The translations under genes and the position numbers were made by a program. A stretch of DNA of 64,000 bases from NCBI GenBank assembly GCA_023897205.1, contig JAHWDD010000003.1:2669665-2733664 (forward strand), written 5' to 3'. This document shows positions 23,505-36,184 of this stretch, piece after piece. Below the pieces are notes generated by a model that did not search any database, had not been told where the DNA came from, and worked only from the letters and a program-made list of their open reading frames with translations. This stretch comes from Exophiala sp. HKRS030. Its lineage: Eukaryota; Ascomycota; Eurotiomycetes; Chaetothyriales; Herpotrichiellaceae. Numbering within the stretch: position 1 is the stretch's first letter; every line of letters starts with the position of its first letter.

Positions 23505-24863
23505 TCAAGGTCTAATACAAGTATCAGCAACTACAATGCCGTCTACCGTTCCTGTGGCGATCGCCAGTCCAGAGCATGGACCTGGAGAGCAAGAAATCTC
23601 TGTGCGAGTGCCAAATTGCGTCGAAGTGGTGGTCGACGTGGAACAGCCGGCTGGCGTCGAGGTACAGACCACTAATGGCTGCACTCTGAGCCGCGTATAC
23701 CGCACAAGATACGTGGACGTGACCTGTCCATCAGCTGTCTGGCTTTGGCTTGTGAATCCGACAGTGGTAGCACTGGATTGGGTTCGAATGCTTGGTGTTG
23801 ACTGAGACATTGAAGTCCTACTTGATCTGCTGATCTCGCCCTCTGTTACAGTGGTTGATGCTAAGTTCGAGATAGTGGTTGTCGTGGTCATGGAGGGTGT
23901 GGCACTCGTGAGAGTGGCAATTTGAATTCCCGAAGTGCTACAAACAGAGCCAGGAGAGCTGCAGAGGGTCTGAGTGATGGTAGAAGTGAGTGTCGTAGTG
24001 AGTGAAAGAACCGTAGGAATTTCTAACAGCGCTGTCGCGATCACAACAATTGGAGACGTGTTGTTTGAGGCCACTGGGAAGAGGGTTATCGAGCTTGAAG
24101 AGGATATCGTGCTTGAAACCAATGTTTGGCTGGAAGTGCTGGTAATGGTCAACTCCAATGAAGGAGTCGCAAAGATCTCTCCGCCCGGCCCATAGATCAA
24201 CAATGCTGAGTCTTGGAGGTCTGAAGAGGAGAAGTCAGCTTTGCATCCAGGTCTTAAGTCGCTAACATAAAGGCACGACATCCTCCAAACTGGGAGAATA
24301 TAGCTGGGACACCAACAAGTATTCGAAATTGTTGGGCCAGGAGAACTTACTTCCTTTATCTTCTCCAGCTATAATGCTGGAGACGTCGGACCAGAGTGTG
24401 CAATCACCAGCTTTGTTGTCACTCTGACTGTTGAAAGATGCTCCTACACATGTTCCAGGTGTCGTGACACTATTATGTTCGGCACAAGCGCCGATGCATT
24501 GTCCATATTCAGCTATACTCTGTAGCTCTATGATTGCCCCCTCATAAGTAGCCATGCATTGTAGTTGATAGGTATAATTCTGAGGCGTGACATAGAAGTA
24601 GCCGTCCAAGTCTTCGCAGCGAGCGCTTGCGGTTGTGGGTGGTAGGTTCTCTTGTCGAGGGAAATGCTATAGGTTTTTGTCAGAACACGGATTCTCATTT
24701 TCTGGCCTCTAAATACCTCTGTCAGATGTGAGTTTGAATTTGTAGAGCCACGCGCCAGCAATGGTCTCGCAATACTTCTAGCTGACGCCAGCTCATAGCC
24801 CCTGGGTGATGTTGCAACTGCCAAACCGGGCACCAATGAGATAATAACCGCCAACGAATACAT
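23505..24863 (-). CDS. Secreted PAN/Apple-like, Ser/Thr-rich protein, 415 aa
   Basis: Three exons (24863-24717, 24666-24351, 24289-23505) give 415 residues in frame. An N-terminal hydrophobic stretch (MYSLAVIISLVPGLAVA) is a signal peptide. A Cys-containing module of about 90 residues follows, with C-x2-DLDGYFY, YQLQCMATYEGAIIELQSI, CIGACAE, CVGASFN and CTLWSDVSS; its spacing is like PAN/Apple modules that bind glycans or proteins. The C-terminal 250 residues are dominated by Ser and Thr and end in a segment with several Cys (VVCTSTPAGCSTS, ISCSPGPCSG). This suggests a glycosylated surface or wall protein; no GPI signal is seen. The PAN assignment is from cysteine spacing only. Confidence 0.7.
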
Positions 24864-25768
24864 GGCGGCTCATGTGTAACGTTTTGAAGAACTAGAGGTG
24901 GGAATCGACAACCACATTGTTCGTAGAACGTGTTGACATGGCACAGGTCCTGTTTACATTTTACAGATTAACACTGGAATGTGGAAACACAGGATGAAAC
25001 TTGCATACCTTCTCGGCTTGTTGAATTTCTGTTCTCCTCTCCTCTCTCATTGAGACGACTGCCTGTATGCAGTATTTGCATCCTCTGCTGTGAGATTGAT
25101 GCATAGTCCAAAAGTATTGTCCGTCCGCAAGGCTATCGAGGTTGGCGTGCAATTTGCTTTGCGCGAAATTTTGACGAGTACTATGAGTCGGTGGTATTGA
25201 GGGTCGGGGAAGAGCTCGAAAATCATATTTGAGGGATGAATAGTTAATCAAGTTACAAATTGCTCTGTAAGTACATAAACGAGGATAGTCATAGCGAAAG
25301 TTGTTCTCGTGAGTGAGCAACTATCCAAGAAGAGAACGAGAGGCGCGACGAATGGTCGGCTCGGTTGGTGTGATGGTTCCCTCTACTCCGTACTCCTACT
25401 GTCCATTCCTCAAATCAGGGACGTTTATTCAATTTGAGGGATGAATTTGTGGGTCTTCTGTCAGGCATTCCATTCATGGACACTGAAATTTGCACCATGT
25501 CCCCCCAATCCTGGAGCAATCAAGTACGGGCAACTTCCGCGGTGCTGGAGGTTGCGCGGGACCAATGTGCCGTAGGGTGGCTGATGCCTAGCAGTTGCAG
25601 GCTGTGGTTTTTCATCATAACTTGTGAGATGAAGAAGGTGGAAGCGAATGAGAGCCTAGCGAAAATGGAATTCTCGGCGGGATTTGCTAGAAATCAGTTC
25701 ATGGCTTTCGATGAGGCCTAAGGTCATTTCTTGTCAGATAGCCAAGCAAGAGGTGCGCGTAGACATAC
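24864..25768. other. Intergenic, no gene supported
   Basis: Short ORFs only. An exact TACTCCGTA copy is at 25384-25392. Confidence 0.4.
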
Positions 25769-26586
25769 TCATACCCCGTCGCTAGCGCTTCGACTGTTCC
25801 AATACCGCGAGACGGCTTTTCGTGCGGTTTCATTTCGAAATTCAGGTCGAGATCTATAACGATTGAAAACCGCAAAATCAAGCTCGGTCATGACGTGAGA
25901 ATTGGGTCTGTTCTGAATGCTTTGCCATATTCGTTGCAGCGCCTCTTCGAGCACCCGGGCAACTTGTGGGTCAAGCTGCTCGCTTTGGCTGTTCTGAGCG
26001 ATATGGACAGCCTGTCTGAGAGTCATCTCAACTGTACGGGACATAGTACGTCAATGACAGGTGATGGAATCGATGCCAGGAATTATCTTGAGACCAGCAG
26101 AAAAGTAAATGCTGGAGGATTCGCAGAGCGTTCAAGCGTTAGCTCAAGTGTGAGCTATATGATACGAACATCGGGTTGGAATGTATGTTCATAGCTAGTG
26201 GCTCGTCCGAGATGTATCTGAAAGTCTCATTCAAATCTAAATTGAATCTTTCGTCTTCAAGAGGGATCAAAGGAGCTCCCGAGAGATTAGGAGCGAGTGG
26301 AAGCAATGTTGCTTCAGCGTGTAGGGTACAAGCAAAATGTCTAGCTTCAAAGGCCTGCTTACCCGCCCCACTGATACGCAGTCCAACAGACAAACGCGAT
26401 CAGCCTAAGCGAAAATCAGAAGAAAAAAAGGTTGTCTCTTGGACATCTTCTACAATGGCCCGTAACAGCACTTGTGGTGCAACGGTATCTACTGGACCCC
26501 ACCCAAGCAAGGTCAAAAAGACACCTTGCTCGCGGGACTACCACACGGGGTTTGTCGGTATGCCGGAATCCACGGTCATCACTTGA
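25769..26586 (-). pseudogene. Decayed gene, possibly deaminase-like
   Basis: A coherent reading frame runs from about 26586 to 26170 but is cut by two stops: TAG at 26540-26538 and TGA at 26402-26400. Either would be sense (CAG, CGA) with one C-to-T change. Protein-like text surrounds both: LLRAIVEDVQETTFFSSDF before the second stop, ISGAGKQAFEARHFACTLHA and EATLLPL after it. After an unclear junction (26170-26045) a second ORF (26044-25769) continues with TLRQAVHIAQNSQSEQL and ALQRIWQSIQNRPNSHVMTE. The CTLHAE sequence recalls the His-Ala-Glu core of fungal OTT_1508-type deaminases, but the second metal-binding Cys pair expected later is not found. The decayed state is fairly well supported; the family is a guess. 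Confidence 0.45.
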
Positions 26587-26599
26587 CAGGAGCTTGGTT

Positions 26600-29500
26600 T
26601 GTGAACACACACTGTGGATTTTCCACGTACCCTGGCTGTCGCAACACGTTCGATGAGGGTGGATATTTGCCAAGGAGGCATTTATGCATTATCATGCATT
26701 AAGCAAAATCATAGGATGGCGAATACCGGGGGATCAATCTGATCAAGCGTTCGTTGGATTGGACAGGTAGCGTACATGAGACTCGGGCATACCATACGAC
26801 ATTTGCATGTCCAAAGTTCGATGGTGACCATGGACCGATTGGTGCCGCAGCACTCGATGGGCGGGCAAAGGCGTCTTGAATTTAGGTTTCGACTTGGCCC
26901 GGTTGGTCAAAGGTAGAAGAAATGTCCCAGTGTTTGAAATGTGGGAATGGTCAAAGTTAATAATCCAATGTACAGATTGGTACCACCGTCCTCCGAGAAG
27001 TCTGAGCCAGAGAACGCTAGCCATGTGTTTGCTGCACTTAATCCAGATGTAGCAACTCAGGCACCGTCAGAGGGTTACTACTCCCCGTACGCGATTCGCT
27101 CATGACTGTCTTGGCCAACGGTGAGTGGTGTGTCGGCAGATTCGTATTCTGGATACATCCACAAAGTAGTGGTGGATCCCGCCCGCTTCGGCTACATGTC
27201 GAAGGCTGGTGACTCTGGTGGTACCATTGGGACATCCCCTCTAGAGCTTCATGTTTGTGATGTCGAGTTTTTGACTTTTGGAATGACCCTTGAGGATACT
27301 TGCTCATGGTCTCATGGATAAGGGCCAAGCTTTTCCACCTGAATGCTCGATGAAGTCATGTAAACGGATCCATTGTCAGCCTCTTTGCCCCTCTAACCCC
27401 ACGGGCAAGCCCTTGTCTTTGTCTGTGCGAGCTAGTCACCACTGAAGCCACCGATCTGCGACAGCCTGAAACTTGTCTGTTGATGCCCCTCATCGACACC
27501 CTCTGGAGACCAAAGACTGTACAGGTCTTCTATGCTGCGGGTCGGCAGGACTGACACCAACAAAAAAGTATCGACATGGAAACCTTGTCAAGATCTACCA
27601 AACTCAAATCATGACTATAGTAGATGTCGAGAAAGGCACATTGGGCTTGAGGGCACTTTGGATGATTGCAATCTTATGTGCATATATCTGGAGTAAGAGA
27701 AGTGATAGTGCTTCAAGTTGGTATCTCGACATTTCTGTGTTGAGAATGGGAATTTCCTTCACTACGAGAAAGACGTCAACCTTTCTCGGGCACAACTTAC
27801 AAGAGTTGAATATTGCGCATAGTCGGCATATCGATTCCATATCTGCCCATGAATATTTCGGCTCACTCGACGTTGAATATGTATGTATGTGAAATTGCCA
27901 GCCTCCTTGATCATCACACCGATTATGTTCGACATTTTTGACCGTACCAGGTGCGGGCCGAGCGATCTCTCCGGAGATTTTGTGCCGGATGTGGCCAATC
28001 CTGTTCAACGCTGCGTAAGATCGTGTGGAAGCAAAGCGTGGCACACACCCTCAAACAATATCATTCTCGCTCGGGATAATTAAGCATGTCGTGCGACCGG
28101 GCTAGAGAACGAAGTCACGCGTAACATGTCATATGCTGGATAGCAGCAACCTGCATCCTGGACTGCGATGCATGACGGCGAGTCAATGGTATCGCGACCG
28201 AGTGCAGACCGAGTATTGGCGAGCCAGTAAGCTCCTTGCAGAGACTTTTTCGGCGACAACATTGTCCAATGGCAGCCGCAGGTCGTGGGTGTCGTTTGAG
28301 TACGAGGACCCATGGTTCCTGCAAGGTGTGCAGGCGTGATAACGATTCACGACGGTGAAATATAGCCGCACCATCGTTCTCTTAAGGAAAAGTATGCACT
28401 TTTGGAAATCTTTCCGCTTCCTCGATCTCAACCGTAACTCAAGTTGTGGAAAGAGTTGTTTGAAGGATTCGAATTGAGAATACAACACGTATCTTGCTGA
28501 GTCATCATGAGGAAAATGGAATTGCACACCTGCTCAGTTTCTGAAAACTTTGGGGGGCAAGAAGCTCACTTGGAAAGCATGGAATTCGTGTTCCCCAGTG
28601 AGAAACAGACGAAATTTCGATTTTTCAACCAAGATTGCTCTGACACACATATTGTCCGGGGAAAATACATCCGGAGCCAGTGGGCTGATCGAAGGGTTGA
28701 GTGCATAGAGATTTATGATTTGGTTCACGATATATTAGTGGGTTTGACCATTGATATCTTGCCTGCTTCTCGTGTTCCGCGCAGCATGTGTAAGTTGGGG
28801 TTCTATCCGAGCTCTTAGATACTAAGCATACGACTCTTAATGTAGGCCTGTATAGATCAACGTCTCGGAAGGTGCATGCAACTTCTGTTGCATTGCATCA
28901 CCCACCCAACCGGGCTTGACTTGATTCATCTATTGGTATTAGAATGAGCCGCGTCTTTTATCGAAAGAAGTTAGGGCGTAAATGCTCAGTCCCTGAGAGG
29001 GTGGCTCGAGCAGCCCGTTCAGGCTTTCGGCAGGTAGCGGCAAAGTCAGGCTTTCCCAAGTCCCACCCTTGAAGATGCTGTATAGCGCGTCGAAAAAGTG
29101 GGTTGAGACTAAAGGTATTCTCGTGCGTCTCTGGGAGGCCGGATTCATCCAGCGTTTTGCCCGTAGCTTATGCTTGAGCGCTTGCGGAGTACTTACATTA
29201 ATGCATTTGCCTTGGTTAACTACTGTAGTCAGTTAGTGGTCTCCGAGCACGCCTCCACTTCATCCCTTAAAAACCTCACCATGTTCGAGAGGATGGGGCA
29301 AGATCCAGGTACTTGGTAGTTCCACTGTGGGAACAGTCCAGGCTCCCTCGGAATGCTGAAGTACCTTCGCGTTGTGGCAGACCACCTGGGACGGAATACA
29401 GAGCCAGACTTGCGACCAACAATGACGCGACGCAATGGAAAAGCAGTGCCTAATCAAGCCCCGAGGTGCGAAACTAGACAAGGGCCGAGGATCGAGTTTT

Positions 29501-32500
29501 CGTGGAAGAGGCATGGGCCTCGAACAGGTAATCAGAAGCACCAGTATCGAGAATCAAGGTCGTATCCCAGGTTCTGTGCTCTGTAATGCTCTGCGATTCT
29601 GAACTTCTGACGTTCCGAAGCCCGAAGTCTTGTGAACCTTAATCAACTGCTGGTTTCAGAGTTCCGAGCGAGAGTACTTTCTAACTACTGAATAGAAAAT
29701 AGGGCGGGTACCTGTAACCTAACTAAGAAGTGCCGCCTATTTAGATACTGCTGGTTCGCCTAGGTACCTCCTCCTCATGCCCACCCTTTCAGCTTCTGAT
29801 GACGAAGACGAAGAAATGATCCAGTCCCAATGTGAGGCTTTGGCAAGCCACATGTCCCAAACCAACGACTACAGAAGGATTGGTCACATTCCATCGTGGT
29901 AGCAGTGTCGACGGTACACTAGCAAGATGTCTGGTCACAATTATGCTGTATAGTCCATAGTCCATGCATCGTATCGAACAGTTTTTCCGTAAATGGAACT
30001 CCGGGCGACAGCGACACGGGATTTACTAGCTTCGTATGTTGACAGAAGTATCCTACTCGGCAATTCATGCAAGCATGTCACCATGATTCATTCGAAGTTC
30101 GACGAACCCCTGGGTAGGTGACGGCTGGGCAACACTCATAGCGAAGACTATTCGCCAACCTGTCGCTGTAAAGGTGGAGGGGAAGTCGACAGCACATGGA
30201 TTTTCAGCTGAACCTAGAAGCGCCGATGGCACCAAATGGTCGCCTCGAACGGGAAAGGGGCAAATATTCCTGCGTAGTCGACCCTTTTGAGCCTGTCTTG
30301 ATGGACGGTTCACGGAGTGTCGGGGTGCAGAGTGTTCGAGACAACCCAGGCCAAGGCCACAGTTGCCTGTTCGATCAGTTTCTTTCCAATCCCGGTTCTA
30401 AGTCACCTGGGAATCGGGAAATGTGTATGCAGTAAATATTTTGTACAGCAATATGCACTTGGACGTTAGGCCACTGTGACCCCTTTAGTTTTGACCTTTT
30501 GATGCACATGAGCGGAGCCCGGTCGCACAATGGATCTCTTATGGGGGCCAACCATTTGATCTTGACCAACTAGCTAGCAGATGGCTAGGACTATTTGTGA
30601 AGAACGATTTAAAGTGACGAAGTTTCGGGGCAATATCCAGCAGAGCATTGTGACCAAGATATTTCAAAATATCAATATCACAGGCGCCCACTCCTTGCGC
30701 ATAAACCAAAAGCAATTACTCCAAGACGATAAGCGAGTAGTGAGAACTGCTCTTCATAGAGGCTAGGTCTCGTCTCGTTTGATCCGATTCAGACTGAGTT
30801 AGAAGTACCTCTCAAAATCGTGTTTTAGCCCACACCGCTGCAGCTTCACATCCACCTTGTTTCGCTGACCCCAATGATTAGATCGACGCTTTCGGGTCCG
30901 CCTACACATCCAATCATTAGCGACGCCAGCGGGCGCTGACAGCACTATCTTGAGCGGACGTGTATTGAAGCTCTATTAGAACCACGGGACTCCGTAAGTG
31001 AACCTTAATTTTCGTCTGGCAGGTCTCCGATACGTAGTTTTTTGTAACCGAGAAAGGTGACAGGTGAAGTAGCAAAGATGTTTGTGGTTCTATCTGGAGT
31101 CGTGCCCGAATGCATCAGCAGATTGGCCCACGGGTTCATGGCACCGTGCATGAGAATAGGCTTACGCTCGGACGAGTAAGTCATGCACGTCAATTGAATT
31201 GTGATCCAAGATATGACAAGGCTGAGCTAGCTAGGAGGTTCCACTGGCTCACGGGAACTTAAAAAAGTACCGAACCCAGTAGCTGTGGACTTTGCCAATT
31301 CCTTTTCATCAAAATCTAGGTCAAATGCCATTGAGATTTCGTCGTGGTTATATTTCTGTGCTTGGAGCTAGACTACAACTAGTTCGTCCGAGAAGATAGA
31401 GGTCCTGTTTAAAGCCGTCGTCTCGACCGTGTGCATGTGCCGTGGCCCTCTTACGGACCATGGAGACTCAGAGGTTGGAGTTAAAGTTCATACTTGGTGC
31501 AAGCGACCTTTTTGGCTTTTGACAGAATTCGCCCAGGACCTAGCGACCGATATACTTTGGCTTGCGTCAGCTCCAAGCTTTCCCCCATTCCCCGTTTCCC
31601 GATCCTCATTGCCTTGGTCCACCAAATTCCATACTCTGAAGGGGACAATGAGTACCAGCCTTCAAGTACCGATCTCAATGATGCCCAAGTACAAAGATTA
31701 AAAAGCTCGGTTACATGAGTTGAGCGCCACACGCCCATTCAAAGGCTATGATCGCTTCATTTACTCCCGGATAACGTATCCCAATCATCACCGACTCCCC
31801 AGATTCATCGTCCATTGGGAGCTCCAAGACTTTGAGTTCAGCAAACACGAAATGTCTATGAGAACCCACCGGTTGGCAACCCCAGGTTCTGAATGATCTT
31901 CCATTTCACACAAATGAGGATTGAGGTTCGTGGGTTCCCAATGGCGGCTAGTCTCTAGAGGATATTAGGCTAAACACCATGATTGTTCGTGAAATGGACA
32001 GTCGATCATGGTTGATAGAAAAGTTGATGCTCCTCCACATTTCTAGATATATAGAGTTGAACACCAAGATATAACCGTCGGTTACATATCGGGGTCGCTG
32101 GAATCAATGGGATCGCCGCAGATCGTGTCGACAGACTCTGACCGAGTCGACCTCACCTCGAGTCTAGTCAAATTAGGACAAAGCCTGAGCGTAATGGGCC
32201 CGCAAGCCGTTGCCGGTGCCGTGGTATGATGCGTACATGCTGAACATGGGCAGTTGAGACTATGATTGAGGCGAGTGCCCGATTAGACCGTGTTTTACGA
32301 GGAGGAAGGTCTCTGACCTGCTGTCCATGGTCGGCGAGCCCACCACGGGGACTAGCCTTGACCTAAGTCGCAAAGAGTGGCTCATTATATCCGATTTATT
32401 CCGGGGCTCAAAGTTTAAAGAGAGCATTGGCTCGCCATAGGACGTTAGCACGACTATCATCATGCTCGACGTCGACCGTATCCTCAGCGTGAATGCGTCG

Positions 32501-32769
32501 AGGATCCCGTAGCCAACAGGGAACTGTCACGACCGTGCACGACTCTGAACGGACAATGGGTTCACTGCACAGTGGTACTTGTGCGTGACAGAAGTCCGGC
32601 GGAGCACAGTCTACGTAATGTGTCAACACTAACTCTCATTTTTTGAATTGCTCGCCAAACATACGAGTTGCCGCTAGAGAAGATCAGGAGTGATCTAGAG
32701 AGAGATTAAACTCTTGACCCTCGTCTCGCAGCCCGACTGGAGAATTGCTGATCCTGATATAAAGCACCG
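26600..32769. other. 6-kb gene-poor interval with ORF fragments
   Basis: No intact gene is found. Open stretches such as 27604-28044 (-), 28507-28818 (+), 29229-29541 (-), 31005-31193 (-), 31429-31720 (+) and 32408-32629 (-) look partly protein-like, but neighbouring fragments fall in different frames and are broken by stops. None shows a family motif. No terminal inverted repeats, long terminal repeats or transposase motifs were seen. The interval may hold several decayed genes. Confidence 0.45.
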
Positions 32770-33659
32770 ATGGTGTTTTATTTCAAGTCTACCGCGGTCG
32801 ATCCGCCTGCCTTCATCTATGTTGGCAAGGACAAAGTGGAAAGTTTGTACCAGGACGTACAGTGATAACGCAGAGCAATGACGGACTGATGATTCTTATA
32901 CAGATGAGGATTTGATCAAATTCGGCTGGGATGAGGATGTTTGGTAGGTCTGAGGCAGATTTTGTGAAGTCAGAGTCATGCTGATCGTGGCTGGAAGGGT
33001 ATGATGTCCCGAGCAGCACCCACTCTTTGCATATTCGTGGAAATTAATTTCGAGGGGTCAGTTTCACGTGGACAATCTCTCAAGTGCACACGTCTACGTG
33101 CGATTGAGGGCAGGGGAAACGTGGAAGACAATTCCTGCGGGATTACTCGAGGATTGTGCACAATTGACCAAGGCGAACTCCATCGAAGGTAGGTGGGAAG
33201 GAGAGAAATAGGGGAGTTGCAGAATTTCAAGGTGATCATCATGGATTGACCCATGTGACAGGTAACAAAAAGGACAATGTCACGGTTATTTACACACCAT
33301 GGTCGAATCTGCGAAAGGATGCATCGATGGCAACCGGGCAGGTCTCATTTCACGATCCCAAAATGGTCAAGAAGATCCACGTCAAAGAACGACAAAACCC
33401 TATCGTCAACCGCCTCAACAAGACCAAAGAGGAGAAATTCCCTGATCTACGAGAGGAAAGAGAAGCGAATCTGAGGGAGAAGCGTAAGGTGGAAAGACTC
33501 GAGCGAGAGAAGGCAAAGGCCTTGGACAAGGAGGAGAAGAAGAGGCGAGAGGAATTGAGGTACCAAAAGGACCATGCCTATGACGACTTGATGAGGGAGG
33601 AGAATATGGTCAGTAATGAAGATAGGGATGCCAATTTCTATGAGGACGACTTCATGTGA
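32770..33659 (+). CDS. Jlp2/CCDC25-type NFACT-R domain protein, one frame break
   Basis: Counterpart of human CCDC25 and yeast Jlp2, small proteins with an NFACT-R (DUF814) domain, likely linked to RNA or ribosome-associated functions. Exons: 32770-32842, 32904-32943, 33062-33188, 33262-33659. The sequence begins [20 protein letters not shown], then [15 protein letters not shown] and [15 protein letters not shown], the heart of the domain. It ends in a highly charged coiled coil ([20 protein letters not shown]) and an acidic terminus ([14 protein letters not shown]). At the second intron the conserved Trp-Phe pair needs one more G: observed TTTGG-TAGGT would be TTTGGG-TAGGT, which makes both the Trp codon and a GTAGGT donor. 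As written, only a poor GTTTGG donor that drops Val-Trp keeps the frame (210 aa); repaired it is 212 aa. Confidence 0.83.
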
Positions 33660-34413
33660 GAATCGAGACATGGGTAACTATGGCGCTATGGTCAACTGGG
33701 CCTGCCGTCGCATCGTATGACTGACTCAGCAAGTTACGGAAATCAGAACAAAGACCTTGTTACTTGATCAGATGAGTCTCCTTGGGATAAAGCTGGGTGA
33801 TACGGTAGTCTGATCGATTATCACGTACTTGTGTTCTGGGAGAACTTTCCGAAGATTCTAGTTAAAGAATTGGGTTGGAGTTCTACGGAGTAGTAAGACC
33901 TTGGGCAAGCCTAGGGGCCCTTTGGCTAGGTAGTACGCCTAAGAAGCCTCTGGTCTGACACTACATGGTCGGTGAGGGCCCTCCACGCCCTCGAGACGCC
34001 TCTTGGCCCCAAGTTAGGTGACTAACTAGTTAACTGACTAACTAACTGGTTAAGTGACTTAGTTCCCGTTTAGCCTTGCGCCACGTGGGAAACGCCAAAG
34101 TCGAATGAGGCTGAGCACTGCCACTTCCAAGATGCTCCGTATCAAGGTCATCATCGAGATTCGAGATTCATTCAACACTTTCATCCACAACAACCCTTCT
34201 CCTTTTTCGCCTTTCACACCACCTGTTCGATACTCGCTTGCGCATGAAATTACATACACCACCAATATATCATCATTTCTGACTTCCAACCCAAGAAGGA
34301 GGACAACATCCCCTCTAGCCTCCTCTTAAAGCCGGAATCTCCATCTTCGCGTCCAAGACCCGGTTTTCCTCCTGTTGACTACAGCTTCTCATACACGCGT
34401 GATCCCCCCTTAC
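33660..34413. other. Intergenic, 5' region of the next gene
   Basis: Contains an exact TACGGAGTA copy at 33884-33892 and a CTAACT/GTTAACT-rich stretch at about 34017-34060 with imperfect inverted symmetry. No gene is supported. Confidence 0.4.
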
Positions 34414-35915
34414 ATGGCATCGACGGAAGGGCCGCAGCGGCCTCATGGTAAGCTGCCTCTACCATTCACTCCCCTGAAACCATCTATTTTCACGCGCCAG
34501 TGCTGACCCAGCGACAGACCGTCATGCTCGGCGTCGACCCTTTGCGGCTTGGATGCGCCGCCTAGCAAACCTCAAGACACTGCATTCAGACTCCAATGAC
34601 ACGAGCAATGGCCATCGCCGGTCCAATTTGAACATGACAATTAAACCCAAAAAGGACAATATTGTGAAGAACAATCCATACCCTCTGTCGCAACGCGCAG
34701 ACCAATCCCAGAACTATCACCCCTATTCCACACCACTATCATCTCAAAGGTCCCGACAAAGTTCTTTATCTCAGAGCAAGTACTCGGTCTCCATTTCCCA
34801 TGACGGTCATATGCCCAATAAATCAAGAGCACCAACTTTAGCTACGACTGCTGAAACTACCCACTCGGACGCTGCGCCGTCAGGAGCAGGCACAAGCCAG
34901 ACCGCCCCACGCACTGAAGGAGGACGGGACAGCACCTTTTCGTCTCCGGCGCCATCAGTCCGGTCGCTGGCTACTACTCTTACCACTGTACAATCTATTG
35001 CTCCTCCCACACACAACACCCATAACTCCAATCCGACGTATAACCCGCATTCTTCTACAACCAGTCCACCATCTTTCCAGGTCCAGCCTGCCACAGCTGT
35101 TCCCGCACATCTAGCTCCACATAATCACCCAACCACATACCATACCGCGACAGCCAATAATGTCCTTACCGACGATGCTTCAATCCTTACCCTAGCGTCA
35201 TCTTCAAAGCGCCGCCGACGAAATTCGGTCGACACCAATGCATCCATAAAAGCCCTGGCACCAGCCTCTATGTTTGGTGGCAGCCGCGAGTCACTCCCTC
35301 TTTCTGTCCTGTCCGGTACCATGATCCATTCCGCTTCCGGAGCCGACAATGCTTCCCTGCGAGAGATCAGCACAGGGCATACACGACCACTCAATGCTGA
35401 ACGTGCTAGTCTAATATCCGCATCGGGAATCACTGCCCCTGCATTTGCAAGTGAGCGCAATAGTTATATTGGGAGCAAATATGGTGGTGGCGATGCCGCT
35501 AGCATTCGCAGTGGTTTGCTCGGAGCAGGACATGGAAGAAACGACAGTATAAGCGGGAGCATTGGTGGAGGCAGGGAGCGGGACAGAGTGGGCGATCGGG
35601 AGAGAGATAAGGACAGGGATGCTGCAAGTGGAATGGTCACGGCCCCCACTAGCCCGTTGTTTGATGGACCAGGGTCCGGATCCGCCTATACCACTGCCCT
35701 CGACGGAGTATCAGAGGCACTGAGAGATGAGGATGATGATGAACATGACGCTGGTGCTACTAAAGAGAAACTTGAGCTCATCAAATGATAGACTCAAGCG
35801 ACTTGTCGATGAGGAGAAGAAGAAGAAAAGGAAAATGATGACTCTAAGACGGAGCAGTCATAATGTCGTCTTTCCAGACGCCGTAGTCTCGAGCCATGAA
35901 GGTAGATGGGATTAG
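34414..35915 (+). CDS. Conserved fungal low-complexity protein ('polycystin' in auto-annotation)
   Basis: Two exons: 34414-34447 and 34518-35788, giving 434 residues. The start is MASTEGPQRPH, then RRRPFAAWMRRLANLK across the junction. A long Ser/Thr/Pro/Asn-rich segment follows, with the conserved block NASIKALAPASMFGGSRESL around residues 240-265 and a charged stretch (RERDRVGDRERDKDRD) near 370. Fungal databases, as I recall, label this family 'Ca2+-modulated nonselective cation channel polycystin'. I see no membrane segments, so channel activity is not supported. After the stop at 35786, an adjacent frame continues with a typical coiled-coil tail (NDRLKRLVDEEKKKKRK) to 35915. One extra A in the run 35782-35784 would explain the break; without it the protein is 476 residues. 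Confidence 0.72.
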
Positions 35916-36082
35916 AATGCATCAATTGGGTCCCTATTCGGATGCGGCAGGCAGTCAAGCAAAGCACGTATAGGAATGTTCGCTCATATAGACGGACGGA
36001 CGGACGGATGAAGTGGCAAGCAGTGAAGGAGAGAGCGGGCGACGCATTATATTCTATCTTCGACCCTCCATAAAGACAAGAT

Positions 36083-36083
36083 T

Positions 36084-36115
<32 letters not shown>

Positions 36116-36118
36116 TCT
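36083..36118. repeat. (ATC)n microsatellite
   Basis: About eleven ATC units, with more partial units up to about 36150. Confidence 0.9.
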
Positions 36119-36153
36119 CATCATGATCAACATCATCATCCATTATCATCAAT

Positions 36154-36184
36154 ATCGACATCGACATCGACATCGACATCGACA
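36154..36184. repeat. (CGACAT)n microsatellite
   Basis: About five units of CGACAT. Confidence 0.85.

Noticed and set aside
34017..34060. CTAACT/GTTAACT-rich stretch as a telomere-like repeat
   Set aside because: The units are irregular and do not match TTAGGG; similar words recur in other gaps.
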